Assembly: GCA_937928405.1 (NCBI GenBank)
Contig: CALFWZ010000114.1
Span: 37,923 to 101,922 of the forward strand
DNA: 64,000 bases
DNA from: an uncultured Saprospiraceae bacterium
GTDB lineage: Bacteria > Bacteroidota > Bacteroidia > Chitinophagales > Saprospiraceae
Direction of reading: 5' to 3'
A program made the position numbers and the translations under genes. Under the pieces are notes generated by a model. The model was not told the origin of the DNA and did no database searches. It saw nothing but the letters and a program-made list of their open reading frames with translations. Of this stretch, positions 42,019-51,348 are shown piece after piece (the first letter of the stretch is position 1; the number at the start of each line of letters is the position of its first letter).

Positions 42019-43332
42019 ATGGAAGAAGCAGAAATTAAAAAAGCCGCTAATGAAATCAAACTCCGGGATGACTATGATTTATTACAAATTATGGGACATC
42101 CACCGGGATGGATTTTGTATTGGGGAATGGTGATGATCTTAATTGTTACCGCAGGATTACTGGCCCTAAGTTGGATGGTAAAATATCCTGACGTAATTCC
42201 TGCACGGATTACCCTCACTACCGAAAATCCGCCCGTGCGGGTGGTAGGTAGAGCAGATGGTAAAATTGCTGAACTATTCGTGGCAGATGGCGCTGTTGTC
42301 GAAGCTGGTCAAGAGATTATCACCCTAGATAATAATGCAGAAAAAAAATCTATAGAGCAATTGGAAAAATTTCTAAAAAATATTTCCCAACAAAACATTC
42401 CACTAGATAAAATTAATCCACCAACAAATTTAGAATTAGGGGACCTTGAATCGGACTATGCTAACTTTGTTCGCCAGTGGTCTGCTTATCGTTTTGACTT
42501 GGAAGGAGCCACGGTTGATAAAAAGGCAACAATCATTCAACGTCAGATTGAGCAAGTACAATCTTTAAACGAAGCGCTTCGACAACAAGAGAATACGCTG
42601 CGGGAAATGATGGCTGTTGCTGAAAAAAAACGAATGCGGCAGCAAGACTTACTAACCGATGGTAGTGTTAGTGTAGAATCAGTAGAAGCGGCAGAAGAGG
42701 CTTATTTGATTGCCAGAGGAAATTTGGAAAGTCTACAAAATCAATTGATAAGCAATAATATTAAAATAGAAGAACTTCAACTGACGGTATTGGATTTTAA
42801 AGAGGGGAAAAAAAATACAGATTACGACCAGAGTCTGGGTGTTAACGAAGGCCTTGCTGGCTTAAAAGAAGCCATCAAGGCGTGGAAAAGAAAATTTATT
42901 ATTACCGCGCCGATAGCAGGAAAAATAGCCACGACGCGAATATTAGCGGCACAGCAGTTTGTGAAAGAAAACGAAATTATTCTTACTATTGTACCAGCAT
43001 CTACCGAAGAAAAATTGATCGGGCGGGCTTTGTTGCCTCGTAGAGGGGCTGGGAAAATTACCTCTGGGATGCCCGTTAATATCCGATTGGATGGGTTTCC
43101 ATATCAAGAGTTTGGCGCTGTCAAAGCTACCGTAGCACAAGTGTCTTTGGTACCAGAAGTGGATGGGCAGTACTTGGTAATGGTGGACATGCCGAAAACG
43201 ATGGTCACGACCTATAACAAATTAATTCCCTTCCAACAGGAAATGCAAGGTACTGCTAACATTATTACGGAGGAACGACGGATTATTACTCGTATCTTTG
43301 ATAAAGTGTTGAGCCTGGCACTTGAAAATTAG
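42019..43332 (+). CDS. HlyD-family membrane fusion adaptor
   Basis: A 437-residue periplasmic adaptor anchored by one helix at about residues 30-52 (ILYWGMVMILIVTAGLLALSW). The biotinyl-lipoyl-like domain halves are seen in GKIAELFVADGAVVEAGQEI and the later APIAGKIATTRI; a long coiled-coil hairpin (about 165-265) separates them. It should connect the C39 ABC exporter to an outer-membrane channel of the TolC type; the only TolC gene seen is in the efflux operon at 55681. It starts 46 bases after the exporter stop. A strong hairpin covers its stop codon. Confidence 0.9.
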   Translation: MEEAEIKKAANEIKLRDDYDLLQIMGHPPGWILYWGMVMILIVTAGLLALSWMVKYPDVIPARITLTTENPPVRVVGRADGKIAELFVADGAVVEAGQEIITLDNNAEKKSIEQLEKFLKNISQQNIPLDKINPPTNLELGDLESDYANFVRQWSAYRFDLEGATVDKKATIIQRQIEQVQSLNEALRQQENTLREMMAVAEKKRMRQQDLLTDGSVSVESVEAAEEAYLIARGNLESLQNQLISNNIKIEELQLTVLDFKEGKKNTDYDQSLGVNEGLAGLKEAIKAWKRKFIITAPIAGKIATTRILAAQQFVKENEIILTIVPASTEEKLIGRALLPRRGAGKITSGMPVNIRLDGFPYQEFGAVKATVAQVSLVPEVDGQYLVMVDMPKTMVTTYNKLIPFQQEMQGTANIITEERRIITRIFDKVLSLALEN

Positions 43333-43370
43333 TCTATTGGTGAATTGACTAATTCACCAATAGAACTAAT
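43328..43370 (+). other. Long hairpin across the HlyD stop codon
   Basis: ATTAGTCTATTGGTGAATT (43328-43346) pairs with AATTCACCAATAG-A-ACTAAT (43351-43370), a 19-bp stem with one bulged A and a 4-base loop. The HlyD TAG stop is inside the stem. No T-run follows, so it is more likely an mRNA processing or stability element than a terminator. Confidence 0.65.
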
Positions 43371-43396
43371 ATAATCAATTAATTGTTATACACGGA

Positions 43397-45223
43397 ATGA
43401 GTAGAAGAAAAGATCCAAAAGTCAGTAAATCCCTCTCGACCCAGTTTGCGGCACTAAAAAACCTTCCACCGTTTTTTAGATTAATTTGGGAGACGAATAA
43501 AACGCTTTTTATTCTAAATATTCTCTTGCGAGTTATCAAGGCCGCGATCCCCTTGGCGATTTTATACGTAGGTAAAGAAATTATTGATGAGGTGATTCGG
43601 TTGATTGACGTAACGGATGGTGCCAAAGATTATTTGTGGTTGATGGTCGGTATCGAGTTAGGTTTGGCAGTCGCTTCTGAGTTACTCAATCGAGGAATTA
43701 TGCTGCTAGATAGTTTGTTGGGAGATTTATTTGCCAATCGAAGTTCGGTAATGTTGATACGTCATGCTGCTCGCTTGGATTTATACCAATTTGAAGATCC
43801 AGAATTTTATGATAAACTAGAAATGGCCCGCCGTCAAACGGTGGGACGGACCATGTTGATGTCGCAAGTCTTGGCACAATTGCAGGATATGATTACGTTG
43901 TTATTTTTAGGGGCAGGATTGCTTACTTTTAGTCCGTGGTTATTGTTAATATTATTTATTGCGGTTATTCCTTCTTTTTTAGGAGAGACCCATTTCAATC
44001 AACATACTTATTCGTTGACGCGTTCTTGGACGCCCGAGCGACGAGAGTTGGATTATATTCGTTTTATCGGTGCGAGTGACGAAACGGCGAAGGAGGTCAA
44101 AATTTTTAATCTTTCGGATTTTTTAGCGGGACGATTTAAAGAATTATCAGACCGTTATTATGAAGCCAATAAAAAAATATCTGTTAAGCGAGCGTGGTGG
44201 GGGAGTTTTCTATCAGCGATTGGAAGTTTGGCGTATTATGGAGCCTACGTGTTTATCATTTTACAAACGACGGCAGGATTGATTACGGTGGGTAGTTTGA
44301 CTTTTCTGGCAGGTTCTTTTCGGCAGATGCGAGGGATGTTGCAAGGGATTATGAATCGGTTTTCAAAAATTGCCGAAGGATCTTTATATCTGCAAGATTT
44401 ATTTGATTTTCTGTCCTTGGAACCGACGATTCGAGATAAAGAAAAAGCGTTGCCAGTACCTACACCAATTCAAGAAGGATTTACTTTTGAAAATGTAAGT
44501 TTTAAATACATCAACAGTGAGAAGTACGCGATTCGCAATTTATCTTTTCATTTAAAGAAAGGAGAAAAACTGGCACTAGTCGGAGAAAATGGAGCAGGCA
44601 AAACCACGTTGGTAAAATTACTAGCCCGACTTTACGAACCAAGTGAAGGTCGAATCCTATTAGATGGAAAAGATTTGCGAGATTATCAATTATTAGATTT
44701 AAGAAAAAATATTGGAATTATTTTTCAGGATTATATTCGTTTTCAGATGAAGGCATCGGATAATATTGCCGTGGGAAATATTGAATTAAATAAAGATTTA
44801 CCCATTATTACCCAAGCTGCCGAAAAGAGTTTAGCAGATACCGTGATCAATGATTTACCAGGACAATATGAACAAGTGTTGGGGAAGCGATTCAATAATG
44901 GGGTAGAGCTCTCAGGAGGTCAATGGCAAAAGGTCGCCCTGGCCCGTGCCTATATGCGAGAAGCGCAATTGTTGATTTTGGATGAACCAACTTCTGCCTT
45001 AGATGCTCGTGCGGAACATGAAGTTTTTTTACGTTTTGCGGAGTTGATAGAAGGAAAGTCTGCGGTCTTAATTTCCCATCGTTTCTCGACGGTAAGGATG
45101 GCAGATCGAATTTTATTTTTAGAAAATGGTCAGCTGTTAGAATTGGGGAGTCACGAAGAATTGATGGCCAAAGATGGGAAGTACGCAGAGCTGTTTAATT
45201 TGCAGGCGGCGGGGTATGTGTAA
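43397..45223 (+). CDS. ABC exporter (permease-ATPase fusion)
   Basis: A 608-residue half-transporter of the exporter type: six helices over about 30-330 and an ATPase with Walker A GENGAGKTT (396-404), signature LSGGQ (from 505), Walker B LLILDEPTSALD and the H-loop SHRFSTV. It lacks a peptidase domain, unlike the first exporter of the cassette. In related Bacteroidota cassettes such a second exporter sits beside a C39 transporter and HlyD; substrate and whether it forms homodimers are unknown. The family is close to MsbA/LanT-like lipid or peptide exporters. Confidence 0.9.
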   Translation: MSRRKDPKVSKSLSTQFAALKNLPPFFRLIWETNKTLFILNILLRVIKAAIPLAILYVGKEIIDEVIRLIDVTDGAKDYLWLMVGIELGLAVASELLNRGIMLLDSLLGDLFANRSSVMLIRHAARLDLYQFEDPEFYDKLEMARRQTVGRTMLMSQVLAQLQDMITLLFLGAGLLTFSPWLLLILFIAVIPSFLGETHFNQHTYSLTRSWTPERRELDYIRFIGASDETAKEVKIFNLSDFLAGRFKELSDRYYEANKKISVKRAWWGSFLSAIGSLAYYGAYVFIILQTTAGLITVGSLTFLAGSFRQMRGMLQGIMNRFSKIAEGSLYLQDLFDFLSLEPTIRDKEKALPVPTPIQEGFTFENVSFKYINSEKYAIRNLSFHLKKGEKLALVGENGAGKTTLVKLLARLYEPSEGRILLDGKDLRDYQLLDLRKNIGIIFQDYIRFQMKASDNIAVGNIELNKDLPIITQAAEKSLADTVINDLPGQYEQVLGKRFNNGVELSGGQWQKVALARAYMREAQLLILDEPTSALDARAEHEVFLRFAELIEGKSAVLISHRFSTVRMADRILFLENGQLLELGSHEELMAKDGKYAELFNLQAAGYV

Positions 45224-45262
45224 GGGGTGTTAATCTACTACGAACTTTGAGCTTCTTTTTTT

Positions 45263-45943
45263 ATGAAAATATTATTCACCTTTTTTCTTCTGTTTTTATG
45301 TTTACTTCCAAAATCCTATGCTATCAGTGATTCTTTGAGGCAGGTAGCTTTTGGGGCAGAGGTGAATTATAATGTCTCTGTCCTACCAGAAAGGTTTTCA
45401 TCAGGTTTTAGTGCGCAGGCGACAGCTAATTTTTTGGGAGTCCTCGGATTTGCTGAGCTTCATGTCATGGAAAGAGTGCGTTTTTCTATAGGTGTCGGAA
45501 TGTCCAGATTGTCTTATTCCAATTTTAACAGCCATAAATTTAACGCAAATTTACCTCAGTCAGATAGTATGCGTCACACAAATTTTCATTTGGTGAGTGG
45601 TAAAGAATTAATGATTTCATCCACCGTTACTTGCCGTTTTGATTATATTTTAAACCCTAAGATTTATGTATTATTGGGATTGCAACCGCAATTCAGATTA
45701 ACTTCGGAAGAATCGAATGTTTATAGAGGGACCGCTATTGCTAGAGATATGATGGATGGTCTCGTCGTGCTATCAGATCCAGATCCTGCTCCCATTTACT
45801 TAAGGGAAAATTTTTCTATAGCTGGCCATATTGGCGTTGGGGTAGAAATAAAAGATATTGCTTTTGAGGTTTCATTTAATAAAACATCTAGAAGATTACG
45901 TATAGTTAATTTCTGGGATTTTCGATTGCGTTATAAGATCTAA
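45263..45943 (+). CDS. Hypothetical outer-membrane beta-barrel-like protein
   Basis: A 226-residue protein with a signal peptide ending at about SYAISD and alternating-hydrophobicity strands (FGAEVNYNVSVL, FSAQATANFLGVLGFAELHV, RVRFSIGVGMSRLSY, YILNPKIYVLLGLQPQFRL, GHIGVGVEIKDIAFEVSF), ending DFRLRYKI. A small barrel in the outer membrane is likely. It starts 39 bases after the second ABC exporter and may belong to the cassette, perhaps as a surface component. It has no clear relation to TolC. Confidence 0.68.
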   Translation: MKILFTFFLLFLCLLPKSYAISDSLRQVAFGAEVNYNVSVLPERFSSGFSAQATANFLGVLGFAELHVMERVRFSIGVGMSRLSYSNFNSHKFNANLPQSDSMRHTNFHLVSGKELMISSTVTCRFDYILNPKIYVLLGLQPQFRLTSEESNVYRGTAIARDMMDGLVVLSDPDPAPIYLRENFSIAGHIGVGVEIKDIAFEVSFNKTSRRLRIVNFWDFRLRYKI

Positions 45944-45993
45944 TTAAACGAGTTTTTCTTTAAAAGTAAAAGCAACCGAAGCAGAAAAGTAAA

Positions 45994-47301
45994 CTAAAAC
46001 AACCCTCGCTCCCGCCACCAAAAATATCCCACCACCGTATACTCCAACGCCACAACCCACAAATTTTCCTCAAAAATCGGATAACTATAATTTACGTAAG
46101 TCAGCAAAATTAGCAAAGACCAAACCGCTGGATAACGATGTCCTGTGAAAACGGAAAATAAAATCAACCCACTCAAGTACCAAGGCATGACGGTCGTCGT
46201 ACAAAACAAAAATAGCGTCAAGGCATAAAGCATTTGTCGAAGGAGCTGCAACGTAGATAAATCGGTTTCTTTAAAAGCGCGTGAAATTATTTTTACAAAA
46301 ACAATCAGCGCAAGCCCTGGTCCAATAAAACGTATCAAATTGTATCCTGTAATGACTTGACCCAACCAACGGAGTAAATAATAAATACTTCCATTAAACT
46401 CAAAACGCTGAAAATACAAACCGATACTAGAACCAAGATTGGAAAGGAAAACGGAGTTGAATAAAGGCGCAAACAACACCACGACCGTAATCCCAATAAC
46501 GATAAAATAAATCATGGCTTTTTTCCATCCCAATCGACGAATAAAAAAGGGTAGAAACATCAAAGGCAATAACTTGGTCGCAATAGAAAATCCCATCGCC
46601 ATCGCCGATAATTTTAAATTTGATTTTACATAAAAATAAATAGCTGCCGTCAAGAAAAAGACCATGAGTGCTTCGAAATGTAGATTGCCTGTCAACTCCA
46701 AAATAATCAATGGATTGAGCGCGTACCAAAGCATTTGTTTTCTATCTAACTTAAAATGATCTAAAAGACGGATTCCCAAAAATATAGTACCCACTTCAAA
46801 AAATAGAAAAAAAGCTTTCATCGTAACGACGGTCCCTAAAATATTTTTTGGAAACAACCAAGTACTAAACGCAAAAATTCCCTGACAAACGGGTGGATAA
46901 ATCGTAAAATATTCGGGAGAATTGAGTTGATCAAATAATGCTTGGGTGATTCCTTCGACTTCGTTACCTGCCAACAAATAATAACCTGGCAATTGCTCAA
47001 AGGGATTAATCCCTTGATGGAGTAATCTTCCATCCCAGATAAATCGATATAAATCATCCGATAAATTAGGCAAAGAAAATAAGAGGATGCCCCGAGCGAT
47101 AACCGCCACGCCTAACCAAAAAGATAAACTTTGTTGGGGCGCTAATTTTGTACAAAAAAAATAATATCCAAGAAATGCCACTAGGAAACCTGGGAGCAAT
47201 AATCCAAAATCGGACTGCTGCGGATAATAGCCCAAGAAACCAATAATTATCAGAAAAGTACTACCCGCTAAAAATTGAGGTATTTTATTTGAAGCTGACA
47301 T
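45994..47301 (-). CDS. Polytopic glycosyltransferase (mannosyltransferase-like, GT-C)
   Basis: A 435-residue inner-membrane protein with about ten to twelve helices. The early loop SDDLYRFIWDGRLLHQGINPFEQLPGYY resembles the catalytic Asp-containing first loop of GT-C mannosyltransferases (PIG-M/GT87-like; DUF2029), which use lipid-linked sugars outside the membrane. LTGNLHFEALMVFFLTAAIYFY is also typical. The ATG at 47301 overlaps the upstream glycosyltransferase stop by 17 bases; ATG 47331 is possible. Together with the two upstream GT2 genes it suggests a lipid-sugar donor, polymer and transfer pathway. Confidence 0.82.
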   Translation of the reverse strand: MSASNKIPQFLAGSTFLIIIGFLGYYPQQSDFGLLLPGFLVAFLGYYFFCTKLAPQQSLSFWLGVAVIARGILLFSLPNLSDDLYRFIWDGRLLHQGINPFEQLPGYYLLAGNEVEGITQALFDQLNSPEYFTIYPPVCQGIFAFSTWLFPKNILGTVVTMKAFFLFFEVGTIFLGIRLLDHFKLDRKQMLWYALNPLIILELTGNLHFEALMVFFLTAAIYFYVKSNLKLSAMAMGFSIATKLLPLMFLPFFIRRLGWKKAMIYFIVIGITVVVLFAPLFNSVFLSNLGSSIGLYFQRFEFNGSIYYLLRWLGQVITGYNLIRFIGPGLALIVFVKIISRAFKETDLSTLQLLRQMLYALTLFLFCTTTVMPWYLSGLILFSVFTGHRYPAVWSLLILLTYVNYSYPIFEENLWVVALEYTVVGYFWWRERGLF

Positions 47302-48778
47302 GACGGACAGAGTAAAAACAGATGGTTCCAAATCCCACCATCAACATGGCATGGAAAATTAGGAAAGCGTTTTGGTCAATGTATAATCCCCAGAGTAATC
47401 CACCAAGAAAATACAAAGATAGAAAACCTTCGAAGAGGGTAGTCCAAGAAATTTTACGTCCCAAATATTTTTGCTTTTTAAAACTGTCTTTGATATGCTT
47501 AATATTAAATTTTGGCGTACGAACAAAAGGTGATTGTTTGCCAAGATATCCTTGAATAACGGCAATCGTGTTATGAAGAGAAAGCCCCATAGAAAGAGCC
47601 AAGAAAATGGGAAATAGAAAAATAAATTTGACTAATTTTTTTAAAAAGGGTTGTTTCGCCAATTCAGCTTGTACATTAGCGGTATAATATACGGCGAGAA
47701 TCGCTGGTAATCCTAACAGGAAAAAACTCATAAAACGGAGATCAACTCCCATGGTGATGGTTTGTAAGACGGAAACTAGTGGAACGCTGATAATCGCAGC
47801 AATGAAAATACAGATAAAAACGCCGCTACCCATCAGGTGTCCGGTAGCGTGCAGCTTTTTTCGGGTGGTTAAATCTGATTTCCAAATAATTGGTAACAGT
47901 TTACGTGCATTTTCTGCACCGCCTTTCATCCAACGGAATTGCTGAGATTTTAGACCGTTCATTTCTGCGGGTAATTCTGCGGGAGAACCAAATTTTTCTA
48001 AGTAAGAAATATCCCAGCCTTTGAGTTGGGCGCGGTAACTTAGGTCGAGATCTTCGGTTAGTGTATCTGCTTCCCAACCACCCGCATCTTCAATACAACT
48101 GCGACGCCAGACGCCGGCAGTTCCATTAAATTGGAGTAGACAATTACCTGCTTTTCGTCCTTGTTGTTCTACCGTAAAATGTACATTCAATTGCATGGCT
48201 TGCAAGCGAGTCAGTACGGAATAACTTTCATTGATATGTTCCCAACGGGTCTGTACCAACCCAATTTTTGGATTGTTAAAATATGGAACGGTAGCTTTTA
48301 AAAAATCGGTTCGGGGTAAAAAATCTGCGTCAAAGATCGCAATAAAATTACCTTTGGCGCGGTCCATAGCTTCCTTGAGTGCACCTGCTTTATAGCCGGT
48401 ACGATCGGTCCGATGAATCAATTCAATGTTGAATCCTTTGGCTTTGTATTCAGCTACTTTTTTGCGACTGATCTCTATGGTTTCGTCCGTAGAGTCATCT
48501 AGCAAATGGATTTCGAATTTATTTTTTGGGTAATCTAGTTTGGCAATTTGATCTACCAGCCGCTCCACCACATATTGTTCGTTAAAAACAGGTAATTGGA
48601 TGGTTATAAAGGGAAGGTCTTTTGGTAATTCTTCTGGAGGCGAAGAAGGATTTCTGGCTTCCTGAAAATGGTGTTTTTTATAGAAATACAACAAATGAAA
48701 TTGCAATAAGCAAAAGCAAGTGATGTAAGTGAGCGCTACGCAGTAAACCGCAAAGAGTATATAGCTGAGTACGATCAT
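47285..48778 (-). CDS. Cellulose-synthase-like family 2 glycosyltransferase
   Basis: A 497-residue processive-type GT2 with one N-terminal and several C-terminal membrane helices. The cytosolic catalytic domain shows LPVFNEQYVVERLVD, HLLDDSTDETIE (UDP-sugar Asp), AIFDADFLP (DxD), TLTEDLDLSYRAQLKGW (catalytic TED) and QQFRW-type SQQFRWMKG. Resemblance is to CESA_CaSu_A2-like glucan/glucomannan synthases. It overlaps the downstream GT-C gene by 17 bases and starts one base after the stop of the GT2 gene upstream, so the three form one operon. Confidence 0.9.
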   Translation of the reverse strand: MIVLSYILFAVYCVALTYITCFCLLQFHLLYFYKKHHFQEARNPSSPPEELPKDLPFITIQLPVFNEQYVVERLVDQIAKLDYPKNKFEIHLLDDSTDETIEISRKKVAEYKAKGFNIELIHRTDRTGYKAGALKEAMDRAKGNFIAIFDADFLPRTDFLKATVPYFNNPKIGLVQTRWEHINESYSVLTRLQAMQLNVHFTVEQQGRKAGNCLLQFNGTAGVWRRSCIEDAGGWEADTLTEDLDLSYRAQLKGWDISYLEKFGSPAELPAEMNGLKSQQFRWMKGGAENARKLLPIIWKSDLTTRKKLHATGHLMGSGVFICIFIAAIISVPLVSVLQTITMGVDLRFMSFFLLGLPAILAVYYTANVQAELAKQPFLKKLVKFIFLFPIFLALSMGLSLHNTIAVIQGYLGKQSPFVRTPKFNIKHIKDSFKKQKYLGRKISWTTLFEGFLSLYFLGGLLWGLYIDQNAFLIFHAMLMVGFGTICFYSVRHVSFK

Positions 48779-48779
48779 T

Positions 48780-49472
48780 TTATAATAATTTAAATATAGT
48801 CCACAAAATTTTATGTCCGGCTAAGATGGTCCCTTTTACCGTTCCTGATACTTTCGAAAATCCAATTCGCTTACGATAAGTAACCGGAATTTCGGTACAT
48901 TTCATTTTCATCTTAGCGGCTTTGACCTGCATCTCTACGGTCCAACCGTAGGTTTTATCTTGCATGTCGATTGCTAATAATTGATCATAACGGATGGCCC
49001 GAAAAGGTCCTAAATCCGTAAATTCATACTGATAAAAAAAACGAATCAAGTTCGTTGCCAACCAATTGCCAAATACCTGTTGTGGTGTCATAGAGCCTGC
49101 CTCCATTTCTCCTAAGGCACGAGAGCCGATGACCATATCCATTCCATCTTTTAGAATGGGGTCGACCAATTGGTACATCTCTTCAGGATAATCAGAATAA
49201 TCGGCATCCAGAAAAACCACGATGTCCGGTGGAATTGGCTTATTGGCAATATGTTCCAACCCTTTGAGACAGGCATTTCCGTAGCCACGAATAGGTTGAT
49301 GGACGAGGGTAGCGCCATTGGCTCTGGCGACCTCAGCGGTTTGATCGGTACTGGCGTTATTACATACGATTACCTCTCTTACCAAGTCGGCAGGAATATC
49401 TTGTAAAACTCGGTTAATAGAGTTTTCTTCATTAAAGGCCGGAATAACCACGTCAATTTTTACCGAACTCAT
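48780..49472 (-). CDS. Polyprenyl-phosphate glycosyltransferase-like GT2 protein
   Basis: A 230-residue soluble GT2 enzyme of the DPM1/DPG-synthase type: DVVIPAFNEENSINRVL, CNNASTDQTAEVARANG, VVFLDADYSDYPEEM (DxD) and VIGSRALGEMEAGSMTPQQ. Such enzymes load a sugar from a nucleotide onto polyprenyl phosphate, the donor type used by GT-C proteins, and a GT-C-like gene lies at the end of this operon. First gene of the three-gene unit; the upstream gap has a TATATTTA near-match to a -7 box just before the ATG. Confidence 0.88.
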   Translation of the reverse strand: MSSVKIDVVIPAFNEENSINRVLQDIPADLVREVIVCNNASTDQTAEVARANGATLVHQPIRGYGNACLKGLEHIANKPIPPDIVVFLDADYSDYPEEMYQLVDPILKDGMDMVIGSRALGEMEAGSMTPQQVFGNWLATNLIRFFYQYEFTDLGPFRAIRYDQLLAIDMQDKTYGWTVEMQVKAAKMKMKCTEIPVTYRKRIGFSKVSGTVKGTILAGHKILWTIFKLL

Positions 49473-49627
49473 TAAATATAAGGCATTTATAGTATTCAGA
49501 ATAAGACCTCAAAGGTATGATTAATTCATTGATCCTATTGTCTTTATGAGTACATTCTCTGGGATTTTATCGAGCATATGGTCGTCCTTAAAACGTAACT
49601 CGCTGGCCATTTTAGAGTAAAATATAA

Positions 49628-49787
49628 GAAGTTGTTCAATAATTCCTAAAGCAGGCGAAAACTAGAGAAAATTATTCAAATCGAGACTCTTTTCTGAATG
49701 CATAGCTGGGCTATGGGTGAAGAAAAAGGTGATGAGTTGGAAAATTTTATCAGTTTGTAGCCAATTTGGGAGTTTTTGAACAACTTC
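49628..49787. repeat. Inverted GAAGTTGTTCAA pair (possible degenerate MITE)
   Basis: GAAGTTGTTCAA (49628-49639) and TTGAACAACTTC (49776-49787) are perfect inverted copies; the match extends imperfectly to about 17 of 20 bases. The 136 bases between them carry no ORF. Confidence 0.5.
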
Positions 49788-49802
49788 TAAATCAACAAAG
49801 CT

Positions 49803-49810
49803 TATTTTTG
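49803..49810 (+). promoter_or_regulatory. -7 box of the beta-helix lipoprotein gene
   Basis: TATTTTTG matches TAnnTTTG, about 53 bases before the ATG at 49864. A TTG at 49776-49778, within the repeat word, lies 24 bases upstream. Confidence 0.5.
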
Positions 49811-49863
49811 CAATCTCAGTTAATAAACTGCGTTTAATTCAGAGGATATTGATTCGCCAAAAT

Positions 49864-51348
49864 ATGAAAAAAACAATCTTTTTTACTGCCGTCGTACTTG
49901 CCATCCTTTTTCACAGTTGTGTTCCCGATATGGAAGTCTATAGAGGCGATGATGCTACCCTAGGATTTTCGGTAGATACCCTACGTTTTGATACCGTTTT
50001 TACGGCACAGGGATCTGCGACACGTTCGGTTAAACTTTATAATAGGCTGGATAGAACCATTGAAATTTCTGAAATCAAACTAGCAAAAGGCGATCAATCT
50101 AAATTTCGAATTAATGTGGATGGTTTGCCCGGTGATGCGACCAATGTTGAGATTCCACCCAATGATAGTATTTATATTTTCGCCGAAGTAACCGTGGACC
50201 CAGATCAAGCGATCTCAGAAAGTCCTTACGTTATCCAAGAGGAGTTGAGTTTTCTAACCAATGGAAATGCACAACGAGTAATTCTGGAAGCTTGGGGCCA
50301 AAACGCCAACTATATTCCTAATCGCTTTAATAATGGCGGCATTGCCGTACTTGATTGTAACGGTGGAGATATTATTTGGGATGATCCTAAGCCTTATGTG
50401 ATCTTTGGGATTATGGTGATTGATAATTGTAATTTAATTATTGCTCCTGGTACAAATATTTATGTGCACGGGGGATTAGAGTCTTTTGTAGATGAAGAGG
50501 ACATGTTACAATTTTTTAATGATGGTCGAATTATTACGACCGGTACTGGCCGAATTGAAATTAATGGTACGTTAGAAGAACCCGTTACAATTCAAGGAGA
50601 TCGCTTAGAGGAAGGCTTTGCAGACATTCCTGGTCAATGGTTTGGAATTATTTTAGGAGCGGGTAGTAAGAATAACGAGTTTAATCATGTCACGATAAAA
50701 AATAGCTCGTTGGGGATTGCTGTAGATTCTGCGGGTACTTTAGAGATTGAAAATAGTAAGATATTTAATACGGCTTCGCATGGTTTATTTGGCATACATG
50801 CGGAGATTCACGCCAGCAATTGTTTGTTGTATAATAATGCCGCAACTGCCATACGCGCTACTTATGGTGGTACCTATGGCATTAAGCATACAACCGTGAT
50901 TAGCAATGGAGATCAAGCGGCTTCGGCCTTGAGTTTAAGTAATTTACTTTGTACAGATTTTCCAGAATGTTCTAATATTTTGAGAAATCCAATCAATGCA
51001 AAGATTGAAAATTCTATTCTAGTTGGATCCGGTAATGATGAGATTAGTTTAATAGAAATTGAGGATACGGACTTTAATTATGAATTTAAAAATTGTATCG
51101 TTAAGGTAGATGAAATATTGATGATGGATCAATATCCTGATTTTCTGACAGACTGCGAAAATTGTATTTCCTACGATCGAAGTGAGGCATTGTTTTTTGA
51201 TGCCAACGAAGAAGACTTTCATCTAGATACGCTTTCCATTGCAGAAGAACGTGGAACTTTTAATCCTGATTATCCATTTGATTTAGATGGCGTAATGAGA
51301 GATATAGAAAAACCAGATATTGGTTGTTATGAATATGTCTATGAATAA
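49864..51348 (+). CDS. Lipoprotein with right-handed beta-helix-like region
   Basis: A 494-residue predicted lipoprotein; the signal peptide ends in AILFHSC. The N-terminal domain (about 30-150) looks Ig-like (TLGFSVDTLRFDTVFTAQGSATRSVKLYN, a choice-of-anchor pattern). Residues about 160-400 have the short repeated strands of a parallel beta-helix (NGTLEEPVTIQGD, FNHVTIKNSSLGIAVDSAG, LEIENSKIFNTASHGLF). The C-terminus reads DLDGVMRDIEKPDIGCYEYVYE, a common end of such Bacteroidota surface proteins. The ATG at 49864 was chosen over TTG 49849. Function unknown; carbohydrate binding is possible. Confidence 0.8.
   Translation: MKKTIFFTAVVLAILFHSCVPDMEVYRGDDATLGFSVDTLRFDTVFTAQGSATRSVKLYNRLDRTIEISEIKLAKGDQSKFRINVDGLPGDATNVEIPPNDSIYIFAEVTVDPDQAISESPYVIQEELSFLTNGNAQRVILEAWGQNANYIPNRFNNGGIAVLDCNGGDIIWDDPKPYVIFGIMVIDNCNLIIAPGTNIYVHGGLESFVDEEDMLQFFNDGRIITTGTGRIEINGTLEEPVTIQGDRLEEGFADIPGQWFGIILGAGSKNNEFNHVTIKNSSLGIAVDSAGTLEIENSKIFNTASHGLFGIHAEIHASNCLLYNNAATAIRATYGGTYGIKHTTVISNGDQAASALSLSNLLCTDFPECSNILRNPINAKIENSILVGSGNDEISLIEIEDTDFNYEFKNCIVKVDEILMMDQYPDFLTDCENCISYDRSEALFFDANEEDFHLDTLSIAEERGTFNPDYPFDLDGVMRDIEKPDIGCYEYVYE

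Larger units (their letters stand above)
49473..49863. other. Intergenic region between the GT operon and the beta-helix lipoprotein
   Basis: A 391-base divergent gap without ORFs. It contains inverted GAAGTTGTTCAA words at 49628-49639 and 49776-49787, and a -7 box at 49803-49810 for the rightward gene. The rest shows nothing recognisable. Confidence 0.6.
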
